A DNA stretch of 64,000 bases. Origin: Methylobacterium sp. Leaf125 (GTDB lineage Bacteria > Pseudomonadota > Alphaproteobacteria > Rhizobiales > Beijerinckiaceae). The number at the start of each line of letters is the position of its first letter. Position 1 is the stretch's first letter. The position numbers and the translations under genes were made by a program. Shown piece by piece: positions 10,265-19,294 of this stretch. The stretch lies in the NCBI RefSeq assembly GCF_001423085.1, contig NZ_LMNU01000012.1, positions 318,698 through 382,697 of the forward strand. Direction: 5' to 3'. The notes below the pieces were generated by a model, which saw only the letters and a list, made by a program, of their open reading frames with translations, was not told the origin of the DNA and ran no database searches.

Positions 10265-10939
10265 CTACACGTTCTCGATCACGATGCCGCTGATCTCGTT
10301 GGCGACGTCCTCGAAGCGATCCACCACGTCCTCGAGGTGACCGTAGATCTCCGCGCCGATCAGGTAGGCCATCGTGTCGCCGTCCCCGCCATCCTTGCGG
10401 TGGGCCTGATAGAGCGCCCTGAGACCGCGCTCCTGCATCTCGTCCGAGCGTCCCTCCACCCGGGTGATCTGCTCGGTCAGGGTGTTGATGCGCCCGGCAT
10501 GGGTTCCGACGGCCGTGAGCAGGGGGATGGCCTCGGCGGTGAGCCGGGCCGCCTCGATCACGGTGCCGCCCATCTCCTGCATCAGGGGTTCGAAGCTGCG
10601 GACCTCGTAGAGGGCGATCGTCTTCACCGTCTTGTTCATCTGGTCGATGGCGTCGTCCATCGATTGGATCAGGTCCTTGATGTCGCCCCGGTCGAACGGC
10701 GTGATGAAGCTCCGGCGCACCGCGAGTAGGACCTCGGCGGTGATGGTGTCGGCCTCATGCTCATGCTCGACCACCTGCTGGCAGTAGCGCGGAACGGCGT
10801 CGCCGCCCTGGAGCACACCCTGCAGCGCCTCGGCGCCGGCCACGAGGGTGCGCGAATGCCGCTCGAACAGGTCGAAGAACCGGTCCTCGCGCGGCATCAA
10901 CGCCTTGAACCAACCCAGCATCCCCGACTCCGACCCCAC
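10265..10939 (-). CDS. DUF47 (PhoU-like) Pit accessory protein
   Basis: A 224-aa all-helical protein of the DUF47 family, related to PhoU and encoded next to Pit transporters in many bacteria. It is soluble, with the typical segments PREDRFFDLFERHS, HEHEADTITAEV and TPFDRGDIKDLIQSMDD. It is the first gene of the DUF47-pit-mgtC operon. The start at 10939 gives MGSESGMLGWFK; the internal Met at 10921 is the more common family start and equally possible. Confidence 0.9.
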   Translation of the reverse strand: MGSESGMLGWFKALMPREDRFFDLFERHSRTLVAGAEALQGVLQGGDAVPRYCQQVVEHEHEADTITAEVLLAVRRSFITPFDRGDIKDLIQSMDDAIDQMNKTVKTIALYEVRSFEPLMQEMGGTVIEAARLTAEAIPLLTAVGTHAGRINTLTEQITRVEGRSDEMQERGLRALYQAHRKDGGDGDTMAYLIGAEIYGHLEDVVDRFEDVANEISGIVIENV

Positions 10940-11022
10940 CCTGCTTCATTAGCCAACTAGAGTTCTTGTGCGCGCGTGACCAGAGCCCTTGCGGGCTTTG
11001 CCTCGGCTCGACGCCGGGGCGA

Positions 11023-11469
11023 TCACCCGCCGATGACGGTGCGGATGGTGAAGCTGGACTGGATGCGGGCGACGCCGGGCAACTTCGAGAGCACCGACCG
11101 GTGCAGCCGCTCGTATTCCGCCATGTCGGCGACGCGGATCTTCAGGAGATAATCGGAATTGCCGGTCATCAGGTAGCAATCCTGGATGTCCGGGCAGCGC
11201 CGCACGGCCGCCTCGAACCGGTTGAGGCAGTCCTCGGTCTGCCGCTCCAGGGCGATCCGGGTCATCACGACCAGGCCGGCGGAGCCGGGCCCGTCGAGAA
11301 GCACGGTGTAGCCGCGGATCGTGCCGTCGCGCTCCAGCATCCGCAGGCGCCGCAGGCAGGCGGAGGCCGACAGACCGACGCGCTGCGCCAGCGCGGCGTT
11401 CGGGATCCGCGCATCCTCCCGAAGAACCCGGATGATGGCGTGATCGATCGCGTCGGGCGGCATCGTCAT
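11023..11469 (-). CDS. Lrp/AsnC family transcriptional regulator
   Basis: A 148-aa protein with an N-terminal AsnC-type winged HTH (DARIPNAALAQRVGLSASACLRR) and a C-terminal ligand-binding RAM domain (DCYLMTGNSDYLLKI). It is divergent from the D-amino-acid dehydrogenase gene with about 200 bp between them, so it probably senses an amino acid and controls that gene. I chose the ATG at 11469 (MTMPPDAIDHAI), which matches the family N-terminus; the frame upstream is low complexity. Confidence 0.88.
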   Translation of the reverse strand: MTMPPDAIDHAIIRVLREDARIPNAALAQRVGLSASACLRRLRMLERDGTIRGYTVLLDGPGSAGLVVMTRIALERQTEDCLNRFEAAVRRCPDIQDCYLMTGNSDYLLKIRVADMAEYERLHRSVLSKLPGVARIQSSFTIRTVIGG

Positions 11470-11671
11470 CCTCGGGCGGCGTGTCCCATGATCGTGCATC
11501 GTATCGCAGGATCGTGCGTCGATCCACGCTTCGGTAGCAGAACCTGCACGATCTTCGCTGCACCGCTCGCACGATCGGGTGTTTCTGTGGCGGCGGGACC
11601 GGAGCGATCGGGGCGGCGAGCGGCATGGCCCCGCTTCTGCTTGGCGTTCCCGGCCTACGTGGAGACGTGCG

Positions 11672-12928
11672 ATGCGGGTCCTGGTTCTCGGAAGCGGCGT
11701 GGTCGGCGTCAGCACGGCCTATTACCTCGCCAAGGCCGGCCATGCCGTCACGGTGATCGACCGGCAGCCCGCCGCCGGCATGGAGACCAGCTTCGCCAAT
11801 GCGGGCCAGGTCTCGCCGGGCTACTCGGCCCCCTGGGCAGCCCCCGGCATTCCGATCAAGGCGATGAAGTGGCTGATGATGCGCCACCGGCCGCTGGTGC
11901 TGTGGCCCACCGTCGAGCCGCGCTTCTATGGCTGGCTGGCGCGCATGCTCGCGAACTGCACCGAGGAGGCGTATATCCGCAACAAGGGCCGCATGGTCCG
12001 GCTCGCCGAGTACAGCCGGGACGTCCTGCGCGACCTGCGGACCGAGACCGCGATCGCCTACGACCACCGCACCCGCGGCACCCTCCAGCTCTTCCGCACG
12101 CAGAAACAGCTCGACCATGTCGGCGACGACACCCGCGTCCTCGATACCTACGGCGTCGCCTACGCGGTGCTGGACCCGGCCGGATGCATCGCGGCCGAGC
12201 CGGCGCTGGCCGGCGTCCGCGACACGATCGTCGGAGGCCTTCGCCTGACCGGTGACGAGACCGGCGACGCCCACCTGTTTACGCAGAGCCTCGCGGACCT
12301 GTGCGAACGGATGGGCGTCCGTTTCCGCTACGGGACGCGCATCGATCGCCTCGAGAACGCGGGCGACACGGTGACAGGGGTAGTCTGCGGCTCCGAGACG
12401 CTGCGCGCCGATGCCTACGTCGCCGCCATGGGCTCCTTCACGCCCCGTCTTCTCCAGCCCCTCGGGCTTCGGCTGCCGATCTACCCCGTGAAGGGCTACT
12501 CGCTCACCCTGCCGGTCACCGACCCGGACCAGGCGCCGGTCTCCACCGTCATGGACGAGACCTTCAAGGTCGCGCTCACGCGCCTCGGGGACCGGATCCG
12601 GGTGGGCGGCACGGCCGAGCTCGCGGGCTTCAGCGATGTCCTCCGCGCCCCGCGCCGGGCGACCCTGGAGCGCTGCGTCCGGGATCTGTTCCCGAACGGC
12701 GGCGACCTCGCGGCGGCCAGGTTCTGGACCGGTCTGCGGCCGATGACGCCGGACGGCACGCCCATCGTCGGCGCCACGCGCTATGGCAACCTCTACACCA
12801 ACACCGGGCACGGCACCCTGGGCTGGACGATGGCCTGCGGCTCCGGGCGGATGCTGGCCGACCTGATGTCCGGCCGCACGCCCGACATCGACCATGCCGA
12901 CCTGGCGCTCGCCCGCTACGCCGCCTGA
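11672..12928 (+). CDS. dadA: D-amino acid dehydrogenase
   Basis: A 418-aa FAD enzyme of the DadA family, which oxidatively deaminates D-alanine and other D-amino acids at the membrane and passes electrons to the respiratory chain. The FAD dinucleotide fold starts at residue 3 ([18 protein letters not shown]). The DadA signature [20 protein letters not shown] follows. The C-terminus carries the DAO-family element [14 protein letters not shown]. Length is normal. A divergent Lrp-type regulator lies upstream and an AEC transporter converges downstream, suggesting an alanine or D-amino-acid utilisation unit. Confidence 0.93.
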   Translation: MRVLVLGSGVVGVSTAYYLAKAGHAVTVIDRQPAAGMETSFANAGQVSPGYSAPWAAPGIPIKAMKWLMMRHRPLVLWPTVEPRFYGWLARMLANCTEEAYIRNKGRMVRLAEYSRDVLRDLRTETAIAYDHRTRGTLQLFRTQKQLDHVGDDTRVLDTYGVAYAVLDPAGCIAAEPALAGVRDTIVGGLRLTGDETGDAHLFTQSLADLCERMGVRFRYGTRIDRLENAGDTVTGVVCGSETLRADAYVAAMGSFTPRLLQPLGLRLPIYPVKGYSLTLPVTDPDQAPVSTVMDETFKVALTRLGDRIRVGGTAELAGFSDVLRAPRRATLERCVRDLFPNGGDLAAARFWTGLRPMTPDGTPIVGATRYGNLYTNTGHGTLGWTMACGSGRMLADLMSGRTPDIDHADLALARYAA

Positions 12929-12933
12929 GGCCG

Positions 12934-13863
12934 TCAGGCGGTGAACCCCTCCAGGAGGAGCATGACCAGGGGGATGGCGAGCCCGGCGAGCAGGGTCTGC
13001 AGGGCGAGGATCCCGGCCATCAGCGGCGCGTCGCCCCCGAGCTGCCGGGCCATGATGTAGGACGACGACGCCGTCGGCAGCGCTTGGAACAGCAGGGCGG
13101 TGGCGGCGGCCGGCCCGTGCAGGCCGGCGGCGCGGCAGGCCAGGATCGTCACCGCCGGCATCAGCACGAACTTGGCAACCGACGCGATGACCACCGGACG
13201 CAGCCAGGTCCGGATCGTACGGGGATCGAGGGCGGCGCCGACGCAGAGAAGACCGAGGGGAAGGGAGGCCTGCCCCAGGGCCCTCAGCGTGGGCTCCAGG
13301 CCCGGCGGCAGCCCGAGGCCCGTCGCCTGCAGGGCGATGCCGAGGCCGCAGGCGACCACCAGGGGATTCAGCAGGAGCTGGCGGACGATCGCCCGCGGCG
13401 CGCGCCGGCCGCCCGATCCGAAGCGCGCGAAGACGAGGACGCAGAGGATGTTCACCGTGGGCACGATGGCCGCGTTGGCGACCGCCGCGAGGGCGATGCC
13501 CTGCAGGCCGAACAGCCCCGCCGCCGCCGAGACCCCGACGTAGTTGTTGAAGCGCACGCCGCCCTGGAACACCGAGGTGAAGGCCGCGCCGTCGAGGCCG
13601 AGACGCGGCCGGATCGCGAGCAGCACGAGCGCCACCGCGAGGGTCGATGCCACGAGGACACCCACCAGGGTGAGGACGGGCACGCCGTCGAGGCGTGCCG
13701 TCGCCAGCCCGTGGATGAACAGCGCCGGGAGAAGCACATAGTAGCCGAGGCGCTCCGCCTGGCCCCAGAAGGACTCGGCCAGGAAGCCATGGCGGCGCAG
13801 CAGCATGCCGAGGCCGATCAGCAGCGCGATCGGCACCAGGGCGAGGATGACCGTCGCGGTCAC
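12934..13863 (-). CDS. AEC (auxin efflux carrier) family transporter
   Basis: A 309-aa polytopic membrane protein with about ten helices, as usual for AEC carriers, which move small organic acids or amino acids. Family-like elements are QGGVRFNNYVG, LLLNPLVVACGLG and SLPLGLLCVGAALD. The GTG at 13863 is chosen because it gives VTATVILALVPIALL, a membrane helix right at the N-terminus as in homologues; the upstream frame is Arg-rich and unlike a protein. It converges with dadA, 5 nt apart. The substrate is unknown. Confidence 0.82.
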   Translation of the reverse strand: MTATVILALVPIALLIGLGMLLRRHGFLAESFWGQAERLGYYVLLPALFIHGLATARLDGVPVLTLVGVLVASTLAVALVLLAIRPRLGLDGAAFTSVFQGGVRFNNYVGVSAAAGLFGLQGIALAAVANAAIVPTVNILCVLVFARFGSGGRRAPRAIVRQLLLNPLVVACGLGIALQATGLGLPPGLEPTLRALGQASLPLGLLCVGAALDPRTIRTWLRPVVIASVAKFVLMPAVTILACRAAGLHGPAAATALLFQALPTASSSYIMARQLGGDAPLMAGILALQTLLAGLAIPLVMLLLEGFTA

Positions 13864-14116
13864 GCGGCGGGCCGGGAGACGCCGGGACCGGCAGCGTTCG
13901 ACAGGGGCATGGTTCGCGACTCGCGTGGGACGAGGGCCGTCTGTACGCGAGGTCGATCGGAGACGTGTACCGAGCCGAGGCGTTCCCCGCGCGGCAGGGC
14001 GCGTCCATCCCCAGGTTCGTGGCCGAGCACCCGGTCGGACGCGTCGCCTTGGCCTCCGATTTGCATCATTTTGATGCATCATCCCGGTTCGAATCGCCGG
14101 GGCTGCGGATTGACTG

Positions 14117-15457
14117 ATGGCGCCCGAACAGCCCTCGCCGGCCGGCCTCGACGAGACCTATCGCCGGATCACCTGGCGGCTGCTGCCGTTCCTGATGTTC
14201 CTCTGGGTCCTCTCCTGGATCGACCGGGTCAACATCGGCTTCGCCAAACTCCAGATGCTCGCCGACCTGAAGTTCAGCGAGACCGTCTACGGCATCGGCG
14301 CCGGGATCTTCTTCATCGGCTACTTCCTCTGCGAGGTGCCGAGCAACCTCCTCCTCGAGCATATCGGCGCCCGCAAGACCATCGCGCGCATCACCCTGCT
14401 GTGGGGGCTCTGCTGCGTGGCGATGATGTTCGTCACCACCGCAGGCCTGTTCTACCTGCTGCGTTTCCTCCTGGGGGTGTTCGAGGCGGGCTTCTATCCG
14501 GGCGTGATCCTGTTCCTGACCTACTGGTACCCCACCGAGCGACGCGCGAAGGTCTTCGGACTGTTCATGTCGGCCTCCGCCATCGCCGGGGTGATCGGCG
14601 GACCGCTCGCCGGCACGATCATGACCGGGCTCGACGGGGTGAACGGCTGGTCCGGCTGGCAGTGGGTCTTCCTCCTCGAAGGCATCCCGTCGATCCTCGC
14701 CGGCATCGTCACGCTGTTCTACCTGACCGACCGGCCGGAAAAGGCCGGCTGGCTGACGCCCGAGCAGCGCGCCCTGGTCGCTGCGGACCTCGCGCGCGAC
14801 GCGGCGGCTTTGGGACCGCGCGAGCACCGCATCCTGGCGTCGTTGCGGGATGTCCGGGTCTGGCAGTGCATCGCGATCTTCTTCTGCATCATCACCGCCA
14901 ACTCGGCCCTGACGTTCTTCGGGCCGAGCGTGGTCCGCGAGGCGGGTTACACCGACCCGCTCACCATCGGCTGGATCATGTCCGGCGCCTATCTCTGCGG
15001 CGCAGCCGGGATGATCCTCAACGGCCGCCATTCCGACCGCTCGGGCGAGGCCCGCTTCCATTGCGGCATCCCGGCCCTGATCGGCGCCATGGCGATCGCG
15101 CTGCTCGGCGTGCTCGTCCCGATCAGTCCGGCGCTGTCCATCGTCGCCCTCACGGTGGCGATCGCCGGCACCATGAGCGCCATTCCGGTCTTCTGGCAGA
15201 TCCCGGGGCGGTTCCTCGCCGGTTCGGCCGCGGCGGCCGGCATCGCGCTGATCAACGCGGTGGCGAACCTCGCCGGGTTCGGCGCGCCGGCGGTGATGGG
15301 AGCCCTGCGGGAGCAGACCGGCTCGGCCGCCACCGGGCTCTGGATCGTCGCGGGTTTCGAGGTGGCCACACTCCTCCTCATCCTCCTCTTCATCCCGCCT
15401 GCGCCGGCCGCCCTGGTCCGCCGGGCCGCGGCGCGCGCCGCGCACGAACCCGCCTGA
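14117..15457 (+). CDS. MFS transporter (anion:cation symporter type)
   Basis: A 446-aa, twelve-helix MFS carrier of the ACS family, as seen for organic acid and purine-derivative transporters. Elements include the N-terminal LSWIDRVNIGFAKLQM, the loop GARKTIARIT and FLLGVFEAGFYPG. It starts a plus-strand run with two hydroxyisourate hydrolases and OHCU decarboxylase (18 nt to the next gene), so it probably brings in urate, a urate derivative or a related ureide. The substrate is an inference from position only. Confidence 0.85.
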   Translation: MAPEQPSPAGLDETYRRITWRLLPFLMFLWVLSWIDRVNIGFAKLQMLADLKFSETVYGIGAGIFFIGYFLCEVPSNLLLEHIGARKTIARITLLWGLCCVAMMFVTTAGLFYLLRFLLGVFEAGFYPGVILFLTYWYPTERRAKVFGLFMSASAIAGVIGGPLAGTIMTGLDGVNGWSGWQWVFLLEGIPSILAGIVTLFYLTDRPEKAGWLTPEQRALVAADLARDAAALGPREHRILASLRDVRVWQCIAIFFCIITANSALTFFGPSVVREAGYTDPLTIGWIMSGAYLCGAAGMILNGRHSDRSGEARFHCGIPALIGAMAIALLGVLVPISPALSIVALTVAIAGTMSAIPVFWQIPGRFLAGSAAAAGIALINAVANLAGFGAPAVMGALREQTGSAATGLWIVAGFEVATLLLILLFIPPAPAALVRRAAARAAHEPA

Positions 15458-15475
15458 CCTGGAGCAGCTCACGCC

Positions 15476-15982
15476 ATGGATCCATCGGTTCTCCCGCGTC
15501 CGGCCCTCACGCGCCGCAGCCTCGTCGGCGCCGGCCTCGGTGCCGTCGCCGCCACCGGAGCCCTGGCGCAAGCCCCTCCGGCCCCGCCGAGCGCCCTAGC
15601 CACGGCGCCGAAATCCCAGGCCGGCCTCGGCCCACGCCTGACCCTGCACGCCATCGACAACTTCCACGGCACGCCCGGTGCCGGCATGGTCTGCGACCTC
15701 GCGATCCGGGACGGCGACACCTATCGCACCCTCAAGACCGTGACGACCGCCGCCAACGGCCGCCCGGCCGAGCCGCTCCTGGTCGACGAGGCCCTGAAGG
15801 TCGGCCAGTACGAGCTGCTGCTGCATTTCGAGGCCTACTTCGCGACGTTCGGCGTGGCGCTGCCGCAACCGAATTTCCTCAGCCTCGTGCCGGTCCGCTT
15901 CGTGATCCGCGATGCCGGGCAGCGCTACCACCTGCCGGTGCTGTTCACCCCGTGGGGCTACTCCTACTATCGCGGCAGCTGA
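15476..15982 (+). CDS. uraH: Tat-exported hydroxyisourate hydrolase (transthyretin-like)
   Basis: A 168-aa transthyretin-like protein that hydrolyses 5-hydroxyisourate, the second step of urate breakdown. The N-terminus (LTRRSLVGAG plus a hydrophobic run ending GALAQA) is a twin-arginine signal, and a Pro/Ala spacer follows. Active-site elements are present: His in TLHAIDN, Arg in ANGRPAE, His in RYHLPV and the C-terminal YRGS. It should therefore be catalytic and periplasmic. The next gene is a cytoplasmic paralogue. Confidence 0.9.
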   Translation: MDPSVLPRPALTRRSLVGAGLGAVAATGALAQAPPAPPSALATAPKSQAGLGPRLTLHAIDNFHGTPGAGMVCDLAIRDGDTYRTLKTVTTAANGRPAEPLLVDEALKVGQYELLLHFEAYFATFGVALPQPNFLSLVPVRFVIRDAGQRYHLPVLFTPWGYSYYRGS

Positions 15983-16032
15983 CGCCCCCTCGGCCACCCT
16001 CAAGCGAGACACAGTCCGGAGCCCGATTGCAC

Positions 16033-16386
16033 ATGGCCGGCATCACCACACACGTCCTCGACGCGGATCGCGGCCGCCCGGCGCCCGGGGTGCGCATCGA
16101 CTTTTCCGTGATGGAGGGCGGAGCCTGGCGCCTCGTGAAGAGCGTCGTCACCAATGCGGACGGGCGCACCGACGCGCCGATCCTGCCCGCCGCGGAGGCC
16201 CGGATCGGCCAGTACCAGCTCGAATTCCACATCGACGCCTACCTGCAGGCCAAGCCCGGCGTGACCGAGGCCGACATCTTCGTCGACAATCCGGTGGTGC
16301 GCTTCGCGGTCTTCGATGCGGGGCAGCACTACCATGTGCCGATGCTGTGCGCGCCGGGCACCTGCGCCACCTACCGAGGCAGCTGA
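16033..16386 (+). CDS. uraH: 5-Hydroxyisourate hydrolase, cytoplasmic
   Basis: A 117-aa protein of standard family length without a signal peptide. It converts 5-hydroxyisourate to OHCU. Catalytic elements are His in TTHVLDADRGRPA, Arg in NADGRTD, His in GQHYHVPM and the terminal YRGS. ATG 16033 gives MAGITTHVLD, the usual start. It sits 50 nt after its exported paralogue and 5 nt before the OHCU decarboxylase gene, forming a urate-pathway operon. Confidence 0.94.
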   Translation: MAGITTHVLDADRGRPAPGVRIDFSVMEGGAWRLVKSVVTNADGRTDAPILPAAEARIGQYQLEFHIDAYLQAKPGVTEADIFVDNPVVRFAVFDAGQHYHVPMLCAPGTCATYRGS

Positions 16387-16391
16387 CCGCC

Positions 16392-16922
16392 ATGGCCGAT
16401 CCCGGGAAGCTCGACCTCACCGCGATCAACCGGCTCGATGCCGCCGGCTTCGTCGTCCGGTTCGGCGGCGTGTTCGAACATGCGGCCTGGGTCGCCGAGC
16501 GCGCCCATGCGCATGGGCCCTTCGCCAGCGTCGACGCGTTGCACGGCGCCATGATGCGGACCGTGCGCGCCGCGCCGGCCGAGACCCGCATCGCCTTCCT
16601 CAACGGCCACCCGGAGCTCGCCGGCCCCGAGGCGCGGGCCCGCAGCATGACGGCAGATTCGGCGAGCGAACAGGGCAGCGCCGGGCTCGACCACATGCCG
16701 CCCGCGGACGCGGAGGCCTTCGACCGCCTCAACGCCGCCTATCGCCGGCGCTTCGGCTTTCCCTTCATCATCGCGGTGCGCGGCCGGGCGCGGTCCGAGA
16801 TCCTGGCGATCTTCGCGGCACGCCTGCGGGGCGCGCCCGCCGAGGAGGAACAGGCCGCCCTCGACGAGATCGCGCTGATCACCCGGATGCGGCTCGATCG
16901 CCTCGTCGCCGCATCCGGGTGA
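16392..16922 (+). CDS. uraD: OHCU decarboxylase
   Basis: A 176-aa protein of the OHCU decarboxylase family, which turns 2-oxo-4-hydroxy-4-carboxy-5-ureidoimidazoline into S-allantoin, the step after hydroxyisourate hydrolase. The catalytic-site motif NGHPELAG and the C-terminal segment RRRFGFPFIIAVRG are typical. It starts 5 nt after uraH. No uricase or allantoinase gene is in the window. It converges with fghA, with a 6-nt gap. Confidence 0.93.
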   Translation: MADPGKLDLTAINRLDAAGFVVRFGGVFEHAAWVAERAHAHGPFASVDALHGAMMRTVRAAPAETRIAFLNGHPELAGPEARARSMTADSASEQGSAGLDHMPPADAEAFDRLNAAYRRRFGFPFIIAVRGRARSEILAIFAARLRGAPAEEEQAALDEIALITRMRLDRLVAASG

Positions 16923-16928
16923 GAAGAC

Positions 16929-17762
16929 CTACTTCAGGCGCGCCGCCGCCCAGGCGATGTGGTCGGCCATGAAGGTCGAGATGAAGTAGTACGAGTGGTC
17001 GTACCCCTCGCGCATGTTCAGGGTCAGGGGAATGCCGGCGGTTTTGCAGGCCTCTTCCAGGAGCCAGGGACGCAGGCCGTCGTCGAGGAAGCTGTCGGCG
17101 GTGCCCTGATCGACCAGGAACTCGGAGAAGCGGTGGCCGTCGGCGATCAGCGCGGTGGCGTCGTGGGCGCGCCAGGTGCTCGCATCCGGTCCGAGATACT
17201 TCTCGAAGGCCGGCTTCGACCAACCCGCGGTGGAGGGCTGAGCGATCGGCGCGAAGGCCGAGCAGGACTTGAAGCGGTCGGGGTAGGTCAGGGCGATGGT
17301 CAGCGCGCCGTGGCCCCCCATGGAATGGCCGAAGATGCCCTGGCGGGACATGTCGGCCGGAAACTCCTGGGCGATCAGCGCCGGCAGCTCCTCCGTCACG
17401 TAGCTCCACATCCGGTAGTTCGCGGCGTAGGGCGCCTGGGTGGCGTCGAGGTAGAAGCCGGCGCCGGAGCCGAACTGCCAGTTGCCCTCCTCGTCGGGGA
17501 TGCCGGCACCGCGCGGGCTGGTGTCGGGCGCCACGATGATGACGCCGTGCTCGGCCGCGGCCTTCCGGTACTCGCCCTTGTCCATGACGTTGGCGTGCGT
17601 GCAGGTCAGGCCCGACAGGTACCACAGCACGGGCACCGGACCGGCCTCGGCCTGGGGCGGTACGAACACCGCGAAGGTCATCGGGCAGCCCGTGGTCTGC
17701 GCATCGTGCTTGTAGACGCCCTGCGTGCCGCCATGGGCGCGGGCCTTCGAGATGGTTTCCAT
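16929..17762 (-). CDS. fghA: S-formylglutathione hydrolase
   Basis: A 277-aa alpha/beta-hydrolase of the esterase D family. It hydrolyses S-formylglutathione to formate and glutathione, the second step of glutathione-linked formaldehyde oxidation. The nucleophile Ser147 lies in FGHSMGGHGAL. A later Asp (VDQGTADSFL) and His (GYDHSYYF) complete the triad. The oxyanion region YLSGLTCTHAN is also conserved. It lies downstream of adhI on the same strand, separated by about 180 bp containing a large inverted repeat. Confidence 0.95.
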   Translation of the reverse strand: METISKARAHGGTQGVYKHDAQTTGCPMTFAVFVPPQAEAGPVPVLWYLSGLTCTHANVMDKGEYRKAAAEHGVIIVAPDTSPRGAGIPDEEGNWQFGSGAGFYLDATQAPYAANYRMWSYVTEELPALIAQEFPADMSRQGIFGHSMGGHGALTIALTYPDRFKSCSAFAPIAQPSTAGWSKPAFEKYLGPDASTWRAHDATALIADGHRFSEFLVDQGTADSFLDDGLRPWLLEEACKTAGIPLTLNMREGYDHSYYFISTFMADHIAWAAARLK

Positions 17763-17841
17763 GGGCCGTGATCTCCTGTCCGGGGGCTGGCCCCGCTTCG
17801 GGGCATAGGTAGGGTCACCGAGGGATTGTGCCGATGCGCGT

Positions 17842-17922
17842 CCCGCTCCCCCGCGTCGGCGGGTCGGGCGCGGGAGCGCGACCGTCGGAGCGGTCGCCCC
17901 CTCTCCCGCAGCGGGGAGCGGG
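17842..17922. repeat. Large GC-rich inverted repeat between adhI and fghA
   Basis: A 10-bp perfect outer arm (CCCGCTCCCC at 17842-17851 with GGGGAGCGGG at 17913-17922) encloses smaller hairpins, including GCGACCG/CGGTCGC at 17878-17897. It may partly terminate or stabilise the adhI transcript, or be a REP-like element. Confidence 0.65.
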
Positions 17923-17941
17923 GGCGGATCGCGCCCGATCC

Positions 17942-19078
17942 TTAGTAAACCACCACTGAGCGGATCGACTTGCCCTCGTGCATGAGGTCGAAGCCGTGGT
18001 TGATCTGCTCGAGCGGCATCGTGTGGGTGATCAGGTCGTCGATGTTGATCTTCCCCTCCATGTACCAGTCGACGATCTTCGGCACGTCGGTGCGGCCGCG
18101 GGCGCCGCCGAAGGCCGAGCCCTTCCAGACGCGGCCGGTGACGAGCTGGAACGGACGGGTCGCGATTTCCTTGCCGGCCTCGGCCACGCCGATGACGATG
18201 GACTCGCCCCAGCCGCGGTGGCAGCACTCGAGGGCCTGACGCATCACGTTGACGTTGCCGGTGCAGTCGAACGAGAAGTCCGCGCCGCCGCCGGTCACGT
18301 CGAGGATCGCCTGGACCACGTGATCGTTGCCGACCTCCTTCGGGTTGATGAAGTGGGTCATGCCGAACTTGCGGGCCATCTCCTGCTTGTCCGGATTGAT
18401 GTCGACACCGATGATCTTGTCGGCGCCGACCATGCGGGCGGCCTGAAGCACGTTGAGGCCGATGCCGCCGAGGCCGAACACCACGACGTTGGCGCCGGGC
18501 CAGACCTTGGCGGTGTAGATCACCGCACCGATACCGGTGGTGACGCCGCAGCCGATGTAGCAGATCTTGTCGAAGGGCGCGTCTTCGCGGATCTTGGCCA
18601 GCGCGATCGCGGGCAGGACCGTGAAGTTCGAGAAGGTCGAGCAGCCCATGTAGTGGAACAGGGTGTTGGACCCGCCCGGGCTTCCGCCCGTGGAGACGCA
18701 GGAGAAGCGGCTGGTGCCGTCCGGCATCACGCCCTGGCCCTGCGTCGCCCGGATGGCGGTGCAGAGGTTCGTGCGCTGCGACAGGCAGGACTTACAGTTG
18801 CGGCATTCCGGGGTGTAGAGCGGGATGACGTGGTCGCCGGGCTTCAGCGCGGTGACGCCGGCGCCGACCTCGCGCACGATGCCTGCGCCCTCGTGGCCGA
18901 GGATCGCCGGGAACTTGCCCTCGGAATCCAGGCCCGAGAGGGTGTAGGCGTCGGTGTGGCAGATGCCGGTGGCCATCAGCTCGACGAGAACTTCGCCGGC
19001 CTTGGGTCCCTCGATGTCGATGGTCTCGATCGTGAGAGGCTTCTTGGCCTCCCACGCGACCGCAGCGCGCGTCTTCAT
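17942..19078 (-). CDS. adhI: S-(hydroxymethyl)glutathione dehydrogenase / class III alcohol dehydrogenase
   Basis: A 378-aa zinc-dependent medium-chain dehydrogenase that oxidises S-hydroxymethylglutathione (formaldehyde plus glutathione) with NAD; it is also an S-nitrosoglutathione reductase. Catalytic zinc ligands begin with Cys in [13 protein letters not shown] and His in GHEGAG. The structural zinc lobe is [15 protein letters not shown]. The NAD site is [11 protein letters not shown]. The class III hallmark Arg in [10 protein letters not shown] is present. It precedes fghA on the same strand, giving a complete formaldehyde-to-formate pair. This differs from the tetrahydromethanopterin route of well-studied methylotrophs. 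Confidence 0.95.
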   Translation of the reverse strand: MKTRAAVAWEAKKPLTIETIDIEGPKAGEVLVELMATGICHTDAYTLSGLDSEGKFPAILGHEGAGIVREVGAGVTALKPGDHVIPLYTPECRNCKSCLSQRTNLCTAIRATQGQGVMPDGTSRFSCVSTGGSPGGSNTLFHYMGCSTFSNFTVLPAIALAKIREDAPFDKICYIGCGVTTGIGAVIYTAKVWPGANVVVFGLGGIGLNVLQAARMVGADKIIGVDINPDKQEMARKFGMTHFINPKEVGNDHVVQAILDVTGGGADFSFDCTGNVNVMRQALECCHRGWGESIVIGVAEAGKEIATRPFQLVTGRVWKGSAFGGARGRTDVPKIVDWYMEGKINIDDLITHTMPLEQINHGFDLMHEGKSIRSVVVY

Positions 19079-19294
19079 AGCGTTGTCCTTAAAGCTGTGA
19101 TGATCACGGACGGCGGCGATGGATGCCGGCGCTTCGCCTCGCTGCACCCGGGGGGTGGCAAGCCGAACGGCCCGAAAATCTGCCTGGTGTTTGATGCCTC
19201 CGGCGTCGAGATGCAACAGCCGTGCTCCGTCGTTTGCGCCAGGGTTGCGAATTTGGAATGACGGTCGCCGCGACGCGACAGGATCGGATGGACG

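Noticed and set aside
10949..14008. A 1019-codon open frame on the minus strand
   Set aside because: It crosses the dadA and AEC genes out of frame, gives an Arg/Gly/Ala-rich translation and shows no family. High GC suppresses stop codons and makes such shadows.
12301..16386. A 1361-codon plus-strand open frame that ends exactly as uraH
   Set aside because: Only its last 117 codons are the real uraH gene; the rest runs out of frame through dadA, antisense to the AEC gene, and out of frame through the MFS and first hydrolase genes. It is not a fusion protein.
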